From contig NC_066836.1 of assembly GCF_001640805.2 (NCBI RefSeq), positions 1,945,798 through 2,009,797 on the forward strand: DNA of 64,000 nucleotides. Reading direction: 5' to 3'. The notes under the pieces were generated by a model that was given only the letters and a program-made list of their open reading frames with translations, ran no database searches and was not told the origin of the DNA. The position numbers were made by a program, and so were the translations under genes. The stretch comes from Lates calcarifer (taxonomy: Eukaryota > Chordata > Actinopteri > Centropomidae). Below, in pieces: positions 1 through 13,889 of this stretch (position 1 is its first letter; each line of letters begins with the position of its first letter).

Positions 1-1139
1 TACAACCATTCCCCCTTCTCTTTCTCAACATGAGGAAGGTAGTAGAAAGACACTGAATTGTATTTTGGACTCAGATCTGGTCAAACAACACGGGACGCAG
101 CACGAGATTCTGTTAAGTTGGACCCAGAAGTCATCACGTGACCTCTCGACTGAACAAGCAGATATCAGACCTATCTGAGTAAAAGCTCACAAAAAGCTCA
201 AACCTTTGTGGTGCTGAAATGAGAATGAGAATGAGAAAGCTGTGGTCTGGTGTTGTATGGTGTGTTTTTTTGTTATCAGAGAACGTTATTGTAGTATTAT
301 TGAAGTACCTGGGAAGTCACACATCCTGAGTAAAAAACACAGTACATCTTTGATCTATCTTCCCAATTAGCAACCGAGCTGTCAACATGTGTTCCCTTCC
401 TACTGCTCCCACCTGAACTCAGCATTAATGACGACTGAGGATCCAAAAAACTGAGATTGTCTGAGCTGAATGACATCAGATACTGTCGTGGTAACGAGCT
501 GCAATTAGGCCATGTGTCATGGGATTCAGATTTGGAGCGCACATCCATGTGGTCCAGGGTTGTAAATGAATATAACCTTTTGATTTTCACACGGAAAGGA
601 TCTGTGTCACAGGAAGAAAAAAAAGATTTTACGTCACTGGGAGAGCTGGAGTAGTTTTTATTGTCCCTGTCACAGTCACTTTGACAAAATGTTGACTGAA
701 TACAAGAGGGATCACCAGTAATGCAGTAATGTGAGAGTAAATACTGTTATTTAAGGATACTTTGTCCAGCTTTGTTCCTCATGCAAATCTTTTTCTAAAT
801 TTAGATTTTGCTTTTATATCTAATTCATTTGTTGTGTCAAGTACATTTTAAGAAAAACATCTTGAGGAAAAAAAACTAGATTTTGTTCAATTACAATGTT
901 TTTTTTTTACAATCCAGGAAGTAGTTTGTTGATGTACTGCACAGTCGGGTGTGGTCAGGTTGAGGCTATTTAGTTTAAGGTCAGGAAGTTCGGTATGTAT
1001 CCAAGACCATGATCTGTCCTTAGCCTAAAGTCTAGCCGAAATTACAGTTAGTCGTTCCTCTACTTTGTCTGTAGTAGGTTCCTTTAAGGGTTTTTCAACA
1101 TTTAAGAGGAAACAAACATACGAAGTGCTACAGGAATGA

Positions 1140-1255
1140 GACCTACTCGGAAATACATTAGCACGTTAGCACGTGAGCATGTTAGCACTCCTGGTTCCCT
1201 CCTCCTTCAAATTCAGTGTGTTTTTGGTTGAATGTTTGAAATAAGTTCTGTGCAT
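1140..1255 (+). repeat. Diverged fragment of the long repeat family (copy C)
   Basis: Shares GTTAGCACT, CAGTGTGTTT and TGAAATAAG blocks in the same order as 57940-58015, with many substitutions. It is an older, truncated relative of the two near-identical copies. Confidence 0.6.
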
Positions 1256-2884
1256 CCCTGCAGGACTCTGTTGGAGAAAAAATAAGTCTGTCGGTGATTT
1301 TACAGACAGGATAATTCCTTATTCTGCAGCTAAAATATATGCAAGAGAAGTGTACAGTGTAGCATTGATAATATTTGTGTAGAGTCTTTCTAAACTGGAT
1401 TTAAAATGCTCTTCAGACCATTAACAAAACACTGAAATATAAATGTAGTAGCAGTTCTGTGGAGGTTTTTTTTAACCTGAGGCAAAGTGACTGTTTTAAC
1501 CCAAAACAGCTCAGATGACGCACACTATTATTAATCGAGTCAGTCATTCACTGGGTTAGACAGCAGTTTTAACATCATCTAAACTTTAAAATAAGCACAA
1601 TTTGGAAGCACATCAGCTTCTATTTGGCCGATCGTCGTTTAGCAGATTGGGAACATCCTTGTTTAATTCTGCTAATTACTGATACCCAGTGCTGTGTAAG
1701 GCTTGTACTGGCAGGAGCTGTTAGATTTGTGGTCTTCTTTATTCTTCATGTGACAGACTGAGGTCCTGTCCAGGTTATAAATCAGATTCATCAAAGTTAG
1801 ATAAGGTTGATTCCTTTTAGATGTAAAGGTTTAATGTAAAGAAAACAGAGGCAGTGACCATGACCGGTAGAAAACACACAGCTTCAGTTCTACAACGTCT
1901 GTCTGCAAACATCAGAGCGATATTGCACCCGGGTTATGAATTATTAATTGAGGCCGTCCATGTCATGTTAAATTTAAAATGTAATATCTTTTGACGGCCC
2001 GTGTTGACTCTGGAATACCTTCATCTAGTCCGTCGGCAGATAACCGAGCGTGTGAAGCTGAGTTAATCATTCGCTCTCCTCCTCTGTACCTCAGAGCCAC
2101 ACAGTAAAATCCCTCCGTTTGGCAGAGGAGTGTTTTCTGCAGAGACCAGCGCTGGCAGCAGCATCGAGGGGGGAGGAGGTTTTTTAGCTCTGCTCGCTCT
2201 CAGCCCGGCTGCTCCTCTCACAGGTTTTCATACAGCTGTCATCAGATACTAAGAGCAGGTTAAACTGAGGTGGCCCGACAGCTTTTAAGCCTGGCGGTGT
2301 TGCTGTGAGTCCTTTTCCTTGAGTATCTCTGTAATTGTGCAGAGTCTGCTCTGTGAATTTAATATGATAACTCCAGTAACTGATGCTCTGAAATACTGAT
2401 GCTGGGTGGGTATCCCCCGTTTTATTTTGCTGTATTAAATGATGACTTTCACAAATTATTCTGCAGTTTCTTGCCTCCGTCACATCAAAATATGACACCA
2501 GGACTTTGTCTGAAATCACTCACACTTTCAGACACTACTCACGTTGTTTTCTCTCACGTTAATTACGTTAATTGCTTTCGCACAATTACACTTTGTTCAG
2601 AACAATTCAACGACGAGGAAATTCAAAGATCTTTCAATATAAAACTTGCCTTTGGGCCATTTCTGTGCTCTTTCACAGCACAAACACAATGCATGATGGG
2701 ATATAATTGGGCTAGTGACCATTTGTTGTTCACCACTTTTCACAGTGCATTGTGGGATACTATGAGTTCAGTATGTAGGGTTTAGTAACTCTCACTGTAC
2801 ATTTGGACAGCACTACAAAATGGCTACTTTATAGTGAGTAGTGGGTGATTCCGTGCACAGGCCAGGACACATTATCAGTATTTT

Positions 2885-3045
2885 CGTTACTTTATTAACT
2901 TGCTGCTCTGCTCATCTGTGCTGCTTCCGCTAAGCTAAGCTGGTAAGCTAGCAGGTGACTCTGCAGATTTTTTTATTGCAGAGTAACAAAGTCGACAAAC
3001 CTTATTCATGACTCATGACACGTTCCACAGTGTAGAACCCACACA
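2885..3045 (+). repeat. Diverged dispersed repeat, pair with 33025-33170
   Basis: Shared blocks in the same order include TGCTCTGCTC, TGTGCT, AGAGTAACAA and ACCTTAT, followed by CAGTGTAGAACCC or TGGTGTGGAACCC. The family is not named. Confidence 0.5.
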
Positions 3046-4199
3046 CTGCTTCTCAGGACGACTCCCACTATTGTCCTTAATTTTCGTAACAATACGACAC
3101 TGCATTATTGTTAGCTTAGTGGGAGGTCTGCAGTAGGTCGAGCTGATAGACCGCCCTCTGCTGGATCAGAAGCAAACTGCTTCAAATGGTCTGATGCACC
3201 AGAACAGCTTGAATATGAACTTCTTACCGAATGAAGTGACAGCCCTAGTTTACATGGGAGTTGAAAGCTCCAGAAAAAATTGAGGTTTGAGTCGTGTGTT
3301 CCCAAGGTCAGGAGTAGGTGTTTTTTTTTCCTGCTTAAATCTGAATGATATCTGAAGGGCAGACTTGTATCTGCCTACAGATGTGTGTGTTTATTTTCCA
3401 TGTCGCACTGTATGCCACTACTCATCCCTTGAATCAAATGAAAAAACATTATGATAATTATTACTATTATTAACCCTGCCTGATTATTTTCCATGTAGCT
3501 GTTTGTAAAGCTGTGTCTCTTCCTGGCCCACTGCTCTTAATGAGGCCTTGTTAAAAACATCCACATCACTGGCATTTTCCTTTAATGAGAGCGCCGCAGC
3601 CTCCGTGCTGATGCCCTTTAAATGGTGAGCGGCGGGCGCTGCTCCTTTTCCAAAACAACATGGACGCCGCCACAGCTGTCACAGCTGCCGAGGCTTATGG
3701 GGGTTTTTAATTTTCGTCTCCGTGGGAGGAGCAGGGGCCTTCAGGGAGGGGGCGACCAAGAAATTGAATCAGTGCTGATGGCGTCCTGGGAGAGATTCAC
3801 AACAACACAGTAACACACCGTAATGCACTGGGAGGCTCCTCAGAAACAGTGAAGAGCCTCAGGGGAGAAGGCTGTGAGAAACATGGCTCTGTATGTGTGT
3901 GTGTAGCTTAAAGGAAAAATCCTCTGATACTCCTACACACATTCAGTTTTGAATGCGAGACACACATTTTTCTTTTTGGTAACATGCTGTGTTTCCTGAA
4001 GCAGTTTTTAAAGTGGAGGCAGCCCGCCTACGCTGAATTAATGACCGCCTCCACCGTCGTCAGAGGATATTAAAACAGTCTCACTGAATCAACCCTTAAA
4101 GGCCCCGTCTGCAGTGTTTTTGACCATGTAAATCAAACTGAAACGTCTTTGAGTTGACCTGTTTTTCCCAAACATGTTTACAGACTTGTATGTGTTTAC

Positions 4200-4470
4200 G
4201 AAATATCCTCAGAGGTCTCCTCCTCTCCAAAAACAAACGATTAATAAAACAGGAAAAAACATTGATTTAAGTAGTTTCTTGTTAAAATCATTGTTTTTCC
4301 GGTGCTGTTACGTTAGCTTGTATTCAGGTCAGGATTCTTTCAGTGCTCATGGTTCAGGAGGTTTTTATTGGGAGCTGAATTATCCACACAGGTCTCCTCC
4401 TCTCCAAAACAAACCGATCAAGTGATTAAAATCAGTAAAAACATGAATAAAACAGTTTTATGTTAAACAT
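4200..4470 (+). repeat. Duplicated 80-90 bp unit in direct orientation
   Basis: The segments beginning at about 4206 and 4389 share GGTCTCCTCCTCTCCAAAA, then CAAACGAT or CAAACCGAT, then a run of AATAAAACAG and TTGTTAAA or ATGTTAAA. They are separated by about 180 bp, as if an internal duplication of a dispersed repeat. Confidence 0.6.
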
Positions 4471-7400
4471 GGAACGTTCTCGGGTGGACACAGGACGTCA
4501 AGAGTGGCTGTTTTCTCAGCTTGTTTGTCTGATTACTGAGAATCCAGACGTCCGATGACAAAAATCCTTCGTTTGGTTTAAGATTACAGTTTAAAAGCAG
4601 ACGTAAAGTTGGCGTCTTGTTCACAGCTCAGTTATGAAATCCAACACACCGTGTCTCTCCTGCCGGGCTGCTGACACTGTCAGTTCATTTTAACTCGCCA
4701 CAACAGAGATAGCTTCCACTTCAGATGTGTCTGTTCTCGTGACTAGCATGCAGCTCTCAGCAGGTAGGACTCTCCTGATACCGGAGCGGATTGTTATCAT
4801 GGTCTTATGACTGATGCATTGAATAGTTGACATCACATGGTGTTACGGCACATGATAGGAGCATTTGTTTAGATGCAGCTGTTTCCCTGATGAAAATGCA
4901 GCAGAATCGTTGAGTCTTAATGAAACTCTGCGGATCAGTTTATGCACTGTACGCTGGCATTGTGGGGAATTACTCAGAGAGTAAATGCTTATCAAATGTC
5001 TGTCTCAGATAAAATAAATCAATTTACTTTATTCTCAATCCACATCTCCGACCATGTGACTCGTCCTCTCAGTTAACACCGTCACTGATCTGGAGCGGTG
5101 GAAAGGCCTTTGGGCAGCTGGGGAAAGCCCTTTTTTTTATAAAATGTCAACTCTCTCTCCACAAATCATTTGCCTGTTGAGAGCAGCAGAAATCAGAAAA
5201 TCCCCTCCTCTTCACGCTCTGTTTTTTTCTCCCCGTCCTCTTGAAATGTGCTCTTAGTGCAGCAATTTCACTGCAGAGGAAAAACAGTGGCGGAGCACTT
5301 CAGAGCTTCTCTCTCAGCGACGGAGGACACTGAACTGTCTGTTTGAGGTTTTTATCAGCGGTGACACGATTCTGCCTCCAGTGTGAGAGTGAAAGCATTT
5401 TCTCCTTAAAGAAAACAAAAAACTGACAGTGGACAGGGGCAGATTCTATCACCATCACTTTGATTTACAGTGTGCCTCGTGTTAATATTTCTCCTCTTTT
5501 ATCCAAAAGTGAGTGAAGAGGAGAAATATCACCATGCTAAATTCTGGAATAATAAACCTGCCATGGCATTTATGTATTTTTGGAAAACAGGCTGTTTTCT
5601 AAGCTTTAGAGGCTGAATTGCACTGAGTCACCGACGTTTGTCATCCGAACAGCTCAGTCTGCCTGGGAAGCATCGCTTATACTGGATAAATCTGCAGTTT
5701 ATGATTAATACAGGAAGTAGGGGAATGTTTTGGTGGATGCTACTTAATATTTTTGTGTCAGACTAACAAAAAATGAGTGGTTTAATAAAACATTTGGAGA
5801 TAGGAAGATAAGGTGCTGCTCATGGCTGTGCTTTTATTACAGGTGTCTGGACTACACGTCTTTTTCAGGGAAAGTTATGAAATATTTAACCATAAAGACA
5901 GACTCTCCGGAGCTGTAACTAAACACACAAGTTTATGTGGACAAGTATGTGGACACCCTTTGATGCTACAGTGATATCAGAGTTTACATTAGCCAGCGTT
6001 TGGCCGGTATCATGTGTTGTTGTACGACAGATGAAATCCTCACCGGCCAAAATGTCCAGTGGAAAATCTGCCAGTCTGTCAATAGTCTGGTTGAGATAAA
6101 AAGCATTGTTTCTGGTTCTGGTGTTTGTGTTTGCTTTTATCTAATAATTTATGGTCCTTATTTATTGTTTTTTTTTTCCATCTCTTTCATTTTAGTTGTG
6201 TCTTGTTGTGCTAGTAGTAGGTCTTTGGAGCGTGGCTTTATTGCCCTTTAAGGAAACAGCCAACATGAGCTGCTGGGCCGATATTAACCCTCGATTCTCC
6301 CTCTCTTTGTGCAGTTTGTACAGTTTTTCTATGTTGATCACCAGGCCAGAACAAGATGACAAATTATTCCAGCTGATTATTTAAAGGACTTCCTGAGTCC
6401 AACAAATGCAGCACATAAGCTAGGGATGAGCAGGAGGAAACATATCTGAATCACCAGTGTAGTTATTTGTTCCTGTTCTTTGAGAGTTTAGGATCCCTCT
6501 ATCTTAAGGCTTTTTATCATGTGAGATCATTTTCTTCTTTTGTGGTGCTTATTCCCAAACAGACCCCTGGAGTTCTGGGGCGCCTGGGAAAGTTTCCCGC
6601 TTTGCCATGAGGCTGTTAATCTAGCTCTGCTTGTACAGGGTCAGAGGATGAGTTTTAAAACCCAGAAATCTCCTCACCCGGGTGAGTAATCATCACATAT
6701 TGATCTGGAACCCTATCAGCTTTCTGCAGATACAGTAGTAGCAGTACAGTCTATTTGCTTTGAGCATTTTTTTTGTGTGGCAATAAAGCCTCAGTCCTTG
6801 GTGACCTTTCGAGATACAGTAGACGGTGGTAGCAGATGCTCAGGACCTGTCCAGACTTGTCTGCGACTGTAATTACTCCCCATACTCTCACACGAGCTTC
6901 GTCCCACGAGGAAACTGGAGATAAACACTGTTTCGCTCTCCACCATTTTGGCTCTAAAACAGTTCAGTGTCACATCTCGGGCTCATTTGAAGTGTGTGAA
7001 GCAGCGAGGTGGAAGCAGTTGAGGGCTTTCCTCTGTGAGATGTGTTGAACTCTCGGCCAACCTGTTCTAACACTTTGCGTCATGTAAAGCTCCAGCAGGC
7101 CGGGTGTGGGGGGGGGTGAAATCCCTCATGCAGCTGAGGAGGACGGCGGCGGTGTTGCAGAGTGTTACATCAGCTCTGCTTTCTGTCGGTTTAGTAGGAA
7201 CGAGCCGCTCTTTTTTACAGGATCGTGGCTGATGAAAGCTTTCTGTCTTTATAAAGTCATCTCTCACAGAATTAAAGAGGACAGCTGTGTTTTTCTGAGT
7301 CACTGATGTGTTTTTATTGGAGTGTTACAGAGCAGGAATCTACTGAGGCTGATAAATTTACCCTCAAATTGGTAATTTGTGCCTCACTTTACAAATTACG

Positions 7401-7979
7401 CTCTGAATTACTAAACTGTGCTCTCACAATACCTGTTATGTTCACACAGTTGAATAATTTGTATCTTAAAATTAACTTTAAATATGAAATCCTGCTTTCT
7501 AGTTGATTCGTTTGCCCACAACTTTAGTTCTCTTTCATTCATGTTTCTCAGTCAAAGATCAAAACAAATATGTTTGGATTGAACGTGAACTGAAGATTAA
7601 AACTTAATGACTTATTTTTAGATGAGGTGAAAACATAGAGGTGTGTAGTCATAAGGTATAGGTCATTATATACCAAGATATTTTAAAAATGGGGCTTAGA
7701 AGTGGATAAAAAGTTAAATTTGACGCTTCTGGAAAACACAATGCTGATGCCATCGACATGTGACCAAATGAAACGAACCATTACCTTGATTAACGTTTGG
7801 AAATTGCTGTTAGCTAGCAGGTAAATCAGATATACTAACTATAAGATAGCTAACACCATGTTTTTTTTTTTTTTTTGGTCGTTAAATGAAAGAATCAGTC
7901 AAAGTCAAAATTTCATTTTTAAAAATTTGTATTTCTTTGCATGTCTGTTGATGACAAAACAAAAAGTTTGTATATATTA

Positions 7980-8075
7980 CCCCAAATTCCCAGCTAATTC
8001 CTGTTAATTCCCACGGAAAGTTTCCAACTCGAAATATTTCTGAAATTCCCCATCTTAACTTCCCATGGAAAGTGT
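7980..8075 (+). repeat. AATTCCC-rich dispersed repeat
   Basis: Imperfect iterations of TTAATTCCC and GGAAAGTTTCC. A relative lies at 11348-11450. I recognise the pattern as common in fish genomes but do not name a family. Confidence 0.5.
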
Positions 8076-9544
8076 CTCAGTAGGAGATTGTGTAGTTGTA
8101 TGTTTAACTTTGCTTTTCACGTAGTTATTGTTTAAAAAGACTTCAGTGACAGAAAATGTGTGAGTCTAACTTCTCATAGTTCTGGCAGTTTTCCACAGCT
8201 GCAGAACATTGGCTGGTGATCGGTTAAAACATAATAGAGGAGCTTTTCACATGTTTGATGACAATCAGTGACCTGTTTTTTTTCTTTTTACTCTGTATCC
8301 CCATCTGATCCGGTTTCAGATGTTCCCCATCTCTGTGTTCTCATCTCTTGTCCATGGACGTCCTGGCTCATTGACTCGTCAGTGTCACAACAAAGACATG
8401 CCTATTGTTAATTTTTAATCTGATCTTGACCCAGTTCAGTTGCAGGTAAGGTATAGACTATAGGTTCAGGTTATTTTAGCAGTGACTTTACTCTCACTGA
8501 TTTGCTACAGAAAAAGCTTTCGTGTGAACTATGGCAACATTTAGTTCCCTCGTTGTTGATCTGAACAACTCACAGAAGCTACTTCTATTCGCTGTAAATG
8601 AAATTGATGTAATTAAGTAAAACGTGTGAACTTAGCAGGGTTTCCACAGAGTCCTAAAAAGTTTAATAGCTTACGTTTAGGTCTTGAATGTTAGCGTGGT
8701 CGGAGGTTTGTAGTTCTTTCAACGGTCCAGATGTAGCATGTTGTAATAAAGCTACGAACGAGACCACGCTGCCCTGACTTTGGCAGATGAGACAATCTGA
8801 ACTAAAACAGGGATTTGAGCCAGAAAACTCGATCTGGTGGCGCTCCTGCAGTTTTCACAACTTCCCCTCAGCCATTGAATCTTCAGTTCATGTCCTGATG
8901 AGACTGATGTGTTTTGTCAAATGCCTTCAAAAGTGAATTAGGACTTAGACAATTATTCATGACAGGGTCTTCAGCCTAGAAGACATCCAGTCAAACCACA
9001 TCACAGTTTGTACTGGGAATATTCGATACATGCAGGAAGAGGCGAATCACCTGTGGATGAATGAAGCCGTTTGTCTGCAAACACATAAAACAGAAGACTC
9101 TTTATTCTTCTTTTATATTTATTATTAATGGCTGCATAACGCTTAAGTTACATTACCACAAACATAAATGGAGTCCGATGTGTCTGGAACACAGTGAACA
9201 CACTGTTCTTTCATGTTGCATCATGTCACCAAGTGTCAGGAGGTTATATTTTATTTATATGAATCTATACATCTTAAATCTGAAGTGAAGCGTGAGGTCG
9301 TGAAAGAAGCTCTGTTCAGTGTTCAGGATTCTTTATAATGCACAGTGCAGTCGATCTTAAGTGAGATCTTAGCTCTAACATTGGAACAAAAGATTTCATG
9401 AGGAAATGTGTAGTACAACAGCTCACTGAATCCTGAATCGTGTGGTTTTTGTTTCCAAGTAGAGACAATACAGAAAAGTCGTCTTTTTCTCTGGTTGTTT
9501 GATGAACTGTGATCTCATCCTCAGTGTGTCTCTTTGTGTTTCAG

Positions 9545-9694
9545 GTAGCGGCTCAGGCTGTGTTGTTCATGTGTATGAACACTGCTGGGATATTCATCAG
9601 TTACCTGTCCGACCGGGCTCAGCGTCAGGCCTTTCTGGAGACGCGACGCTGCATCGAGGCTCGACTGCGACTCGAGACAGAAAACCAGAGACAG
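9545..9694 (+). CDS. adcy8: adcy8 exon 2: TM6 and signalling helix
   Basis: Exon of 50 codons, phase 0 at both ends, between acceptor TTTCAG and donor CAG|GTGAGT. Residues 1-20 are hydrophobic (from VAAQAVLF to ISYLSD) and form the end of transmembrane helix 6. Residues 24-50 are an amphipathic, charged stretch ([12 protein letters not shown], then ETENQRQ), which in this family is the coiled linker that carries movement from the membrane block into C1a. The phase-0 start implies that off-window exon 1 ends on a complete codon, as expected for this gene. Confidence 0.95.
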
Positions 9695-9739
9695 GTGAGT
9701 CCACGGCTTGTGTTGTCTTTTAATTCTATTTTGTGCTAG

Positions 9740-9975
9740 GTTAGACCTCCTGTTTTCAAGATGTCGCCGTGCTGTGTCCCGTGTTGTTTGAACAGATCTG
9801 AGTTCAAAAAACTATTCAGTGTCATTCTGCTGCTTTCACCGTGACGAGGAAGACAAGAGGAAATGGTTGATAACTTATTTTTAAACGAATGAAGAAAAAC
9901 ACAGTTTGATGCCAGTGGGTGCTAACGTTCACTAGCTAACCTAGCAAACCTTAGATGCACTGCAGCATCAAATAA
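9740..9975 (+). repeat. Dispersed repeat, intron 2 copy
   Basis: Shares AAAAAACTATTCAGTGTCAT with 19435-19612, then GAATGAAGAAAAACA or ATAAAGAAAAACA and a terminal block rich in GCTAAC. Part of the start also resembles 29190-29235 (CTGTGTCCC..GTTTGAA). Confidence 0.6.
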
Positions 9976-11347
9976 AAGAGATTCAGAGAAGTTGGAGCAG
10001 GAAACAGTATGTCATCGGTCATGACATCTGATCTAACAGTGTGATGTGTGGACTGATGTGTTTTTACTTCCTGTTGTTCAGCGTGAGGTTTGATAAAGGC
10101 AGAAAAGTGATTGATAGATTTCAGCTGACAGAAGCGAACGTTAGCAGCTCAGCTAATGAGTCTCGCTGGGAGGAGAACAACATGGCCGCTGCATCGATCC
10201 AGTGCAGCAGACACACACGGACACACACACAGTGACAGATAGTGAGCTTTGTTTACACAGCGGAGTGGACGCTGAGGCTCTGAGAAAAGCTTTTACAGGG
10301 TCGTGTTTCCTGGAAGGGTTCGGCTCTGATAAGCTCTGGGATGGTTGTAATAGAGTGAGGAGGAGCCCCCCCCAGCCTGAGCAGATTGCCTTAATGTGAA
10401 CCAATCATTGCCTGGTATTTCTGTCAACATGTTGTAGGAACAGAGCTGCCTTCTCTGTTGGTGTCTTCTCAGTACACTGTGTATGATTTTAAAGAGCGAC
10501 GGTGATCTGAGGACAGCAACAGGAACAGAAAGCAGACAAAGGCTGCAGAAGCTGCTCTAATTGATATGGTTGTGTGTAATGTGACAGAGGTTGCTCATAG
10601 GGACCTGTAGTGTCAGCTCCACAGGGCGTTTTAGTGTCTTTCAGCTTGTTGTTTTGATTCCGACTGGGAAATTGTGATTGGAACTAATTCAATTGTGCAA
10701 ACCACAAACTCAAAGTGTGTGTAAACACCCTCCAATAAAAAGACTTTGTACAAACAGCAGCGATGTGAGAGTAATAATGCATCTTTAAAGAAACAGATCT
10801 TTATTGTTTTTGAATAAACCCCCTACAGTTAAGTGCAGCAGCACAAATAATGAATATGGATCCATTTAAGTCATTAAATGTGATCTAAAAGCACTGATTT
10901 GAATCTGAAAACCCTCCACCAGTGACAATAAAAAAACAGGACAAAAGGAACAAAGTGTTTTCTGGTGAACCTTTAACAGAATCTGAATGAAGAAGTCAGT
11001 GAGCCGCTGCAGGGCTTCAGCTCCGGGCTAAAATCAAGCTGCGCTAATGACTTTCAAAGCTAATCTGACACAGAGTCCGCTGGCTCTCAGCTGTCCAAAC
11101 CAGAGACCATGTCCAGTGGAGCAAACACAAACACCACAGCCCCCCGTCAACTGTCCACACTGCAAGAAATGTTCAACTCAAACACTTACTCCTTTGACAT
11201 TAATTAATTTGAGAGAACTTTTGTATTTAAACCAGTGATTCTTTGTTCTTTAAGTCACAATTTGTCACTTTTTAACAGATACTGAGCTGATACTGATCGA
11301 TCGCATAAAAAGATCTCAGTTAAATGTGATATGTTGTATTAATGACT

Positions 11348-11450
11348 CCAAATTTCCAGTTAATTCCCATTGATTCCTGTAAATTCCTGTTAATCTTCAT
11401 ATTTTCCTATTAATTCCAGAAATTCACTGGAAATTTTGGAAACCCTAGTT
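11348..11450 (+). repeat. AATTCCC-rich dispersed repeat, second copy
   Basis: Same pattern as 7980-8075 (AGTTAATTCCC, CCTGTTAAT), ending TTTTGGAAACCCTAG. Confidence 0.5.
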
Positions 11451-12365
11451 ACCTTTAGGATATAAATATCATTCAAAATACATTAGTAAATGCATTTAGA
11501 GAGGAGTTTAGAGTTGTTTAAACTCAACTGTTTTTGTTCTTGTGGTGATTGGAAATGTTAAGATATAAAATCGAGGGTTTCAGTTTCCTCGTTAATCTGA
11601 GTTAAAGTTAAGGTGTTAAAATGACCGTAGCCTCCAAACTTCAGGTGGAGATTTGGGTAAACATATTATGCAAAAACTGATATAACTAATATATAATATT
11701 TATCTGACTGGGTTGTGATAAGTAGCTTTTAATGCACGGGACATTTTGTGATCATTAAAGGGATTAAAAGTTTGTGTGTAAACTCAGCTACATCCTGATC
11801 GACAGATGTGACGCCACGATGAAACGTCTCTGAGACTAGAAACTAAACTTTCCTGAATTCAAGACGAAAAAGATCAACATTTCTTGCAGTGACTCTCCAC
11901 CACCAGACCCCGGAGCGTTTGGTAGCAACGCAGCAGCCGAAGCATTAGCAACGCTCCACTGAAATGTTTGTCTGTCTAGACCTTAATTTGGGGGGGGGCA
12001 CAATGCTCTGCTTTCCTGCACAGATACCGACAGGAAAACAACAGAGGCAGCTGAACAACACAAACACCTGCTCTCCTGACACAGTTACACTTTACACCAT
12101 CAGCTGACAGAGATTCAGGTAGAGGAGATGTCCAGGCAGCCTCAGCTCCTCCAGCTGTGGATCCAGTCCAGACCTGAGACTTCCAGCATCTCTGGACTGT
12201 TTGTCATTCAGGGCGACATGAATGAATGAAGATAGATGTGTATCTGTTACGGCACAGGCTGAATGGAGAGGTTGTGCTCGAGGTCTGAAGAGCCTCTCCA
12301 CAGCTCTCAGACAGCGTCATGCAGCCTCACTCAGTCCTCAGGGAGGCTGGACATTTAGTCTGAAC

Positions 12366-12470
12366 CAGGGCTGAACGATTTTCACTTTTTTACACATTTA
12401 ACTGACAGATTTCACAGGTCTGACAGCGATTTGATTTGTGGTATCATTTTTAAAAGTCCAGCTTCAGTTC
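12366..12470 (+). repeat. hAT-like repeat end (GGGCTGAACGATT type)
   Basis: Begins CAGGGCTGAACGATTTT, a start that I recognise from abundant fish non-autonomous elements. The right end is not identified. Confidence 0.4.
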
Positions 12471-13889
12471 AGTATCAACTATATAAACATGTGATGGAGC
12501 ATTACTTCAGCATTACTACATTTCCATTTCCAAACGTAAATAAATACAGCACCTAGATATAACTTGACACAACTAAGATATTATACATTAATAAAACGTG
12601 ACTTTCTAATGCAAATATGCTATTCATTTAAAATGTGATATTTTACAAGTATACTCATGGACCATTGTTAATGGCGAGTTGTCCTGTCACACAGGGACAA
12701 CATGTGACGTGATAAACCACTGGAACAGAGTCAGGAGTAAAAATAATCACGAGTTAAAATCACAGTTTCGGTTAAAATGCGATAAATCGTCCTTAAACGG
12801 CACCGTGATCCAAAGGAAGAGGTCATATTCACCTAACGTGTCGCAGTGTAACAAACCGTAGCACGACATAAAGTGATCAGAAACTCAGGAGGAAAGACAG
12901 TGAAGTCCTTCCTGTGGTTCAGCAGCTGGTTCTTGTCGTTGGTTTGTTCTTTCATAAAGTCACATTTAATTAAATAAAACACATTTAAATCTAAAGTGAA
13001 AGAATTAGAGGCAGATTCTTTAAGATGTCGCTGTTTTTAATAATTCAGAAATAATTCTTCTTTTGGGTTTTGATATGTTCACTCATTTCCAGATCAGACT
13101 CATTTATAATGATCATCAGCTCCACTGAAATCAAGAAAATCACTGTAGAAAATTCTTGAAACAAGTTTATTTTATTTAGAGTAGAATGAACAAATCAAAC
13201 CCCATTGGATTCTTTCCAGGTATTAGACGGGTCCCTCTGTCGGTCTGAACTATCAGAGACCAGCTGGGTTTTTAAACGTGTTCTCTGCTGACATAACCTC
13301 ACATGATTTCTGGGGTAGAGAAACTTGAGTCGTGGTTTTTAATGTATTCAGTATCTGAAGGAGGCAGTTGCTTGGCGCCGGTGCAGATCCCAGGGGCCAA
13401 AAATGAATAAATAAATAAATAAAATAAAAATAACAAAGGGATGCTGCATTTCTCCCACTCCAAATCTGTTTCTGCTTCTGCCAAGTGGTAAAAAAAACAC
13501 ACAGGACAAATTCGGTTGCTTGTGTTGTGTTTCTGCAGGGCCTGGGGGCTTTGCAGGATCCTGCTCGAGAAGCTTAGGCTGGCAGAGTCAGAGTCATCTT
13601 TTAATTTATTTCTTACAGACAGACCTTTATGTAATTTGTTTCTACAAGCTTTTTTCGCTCGTGTTTTTGACTTGTGTCTCCATTTAATTCCTTTTTACCC
13701 TTAATCTTGACATTTTCTTATTCATTCTAAAACGTTTTTGAACTTATTGTTAGATCTCAGAGGTGTCACTGCGAAAGAAGAATAAGGGATATGATCCTAG
13801 AAAATTCCTGGTGTTGATTTGTATTGGAAACATATTAAGACTTGGTAGAATATCTCTCTCCATAACAGCAAATGATTTCAGTTTGATTC

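Larger units (their letters stand above)
1..9544 (+). other. adcy8 intron 1 (3' part)
   Basis: At least 9.5 kb of non-coding sequence. It contains fragments of dispersed repeats (1140-1255, 2885-3045, 4200-4470, 7980-8075), a T tract at 7860-7877 and a possible conserved element at 3500-3660. No open reading frame here looks coding; all are short and lack splice context or recognisable similarity. It ends in a standard acceptor at 9542-9544. Confidence 0.85.

Noticed and set aside
2399..2785. 128-codon open frame in intron 1
   Set aside because: No recognisable domain, no splice partners, and it ends inside a repeat-like stretch.
5931..5990. Short GTGGACAAGTATGTGGACAC stretch as a transposon end
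   Set aside because: Familiar from fish repeats, but too short here and without a partner end to support a feature.
1..9544. Search for adcy8 exon 1 or a promoter in the upstream part
   Set aside because: No frame resembles the AC8 N-terminus or TM1-5. The phase-0 start of exon 2 and the missing 315-320 residues place exon 1 upstream of the window.
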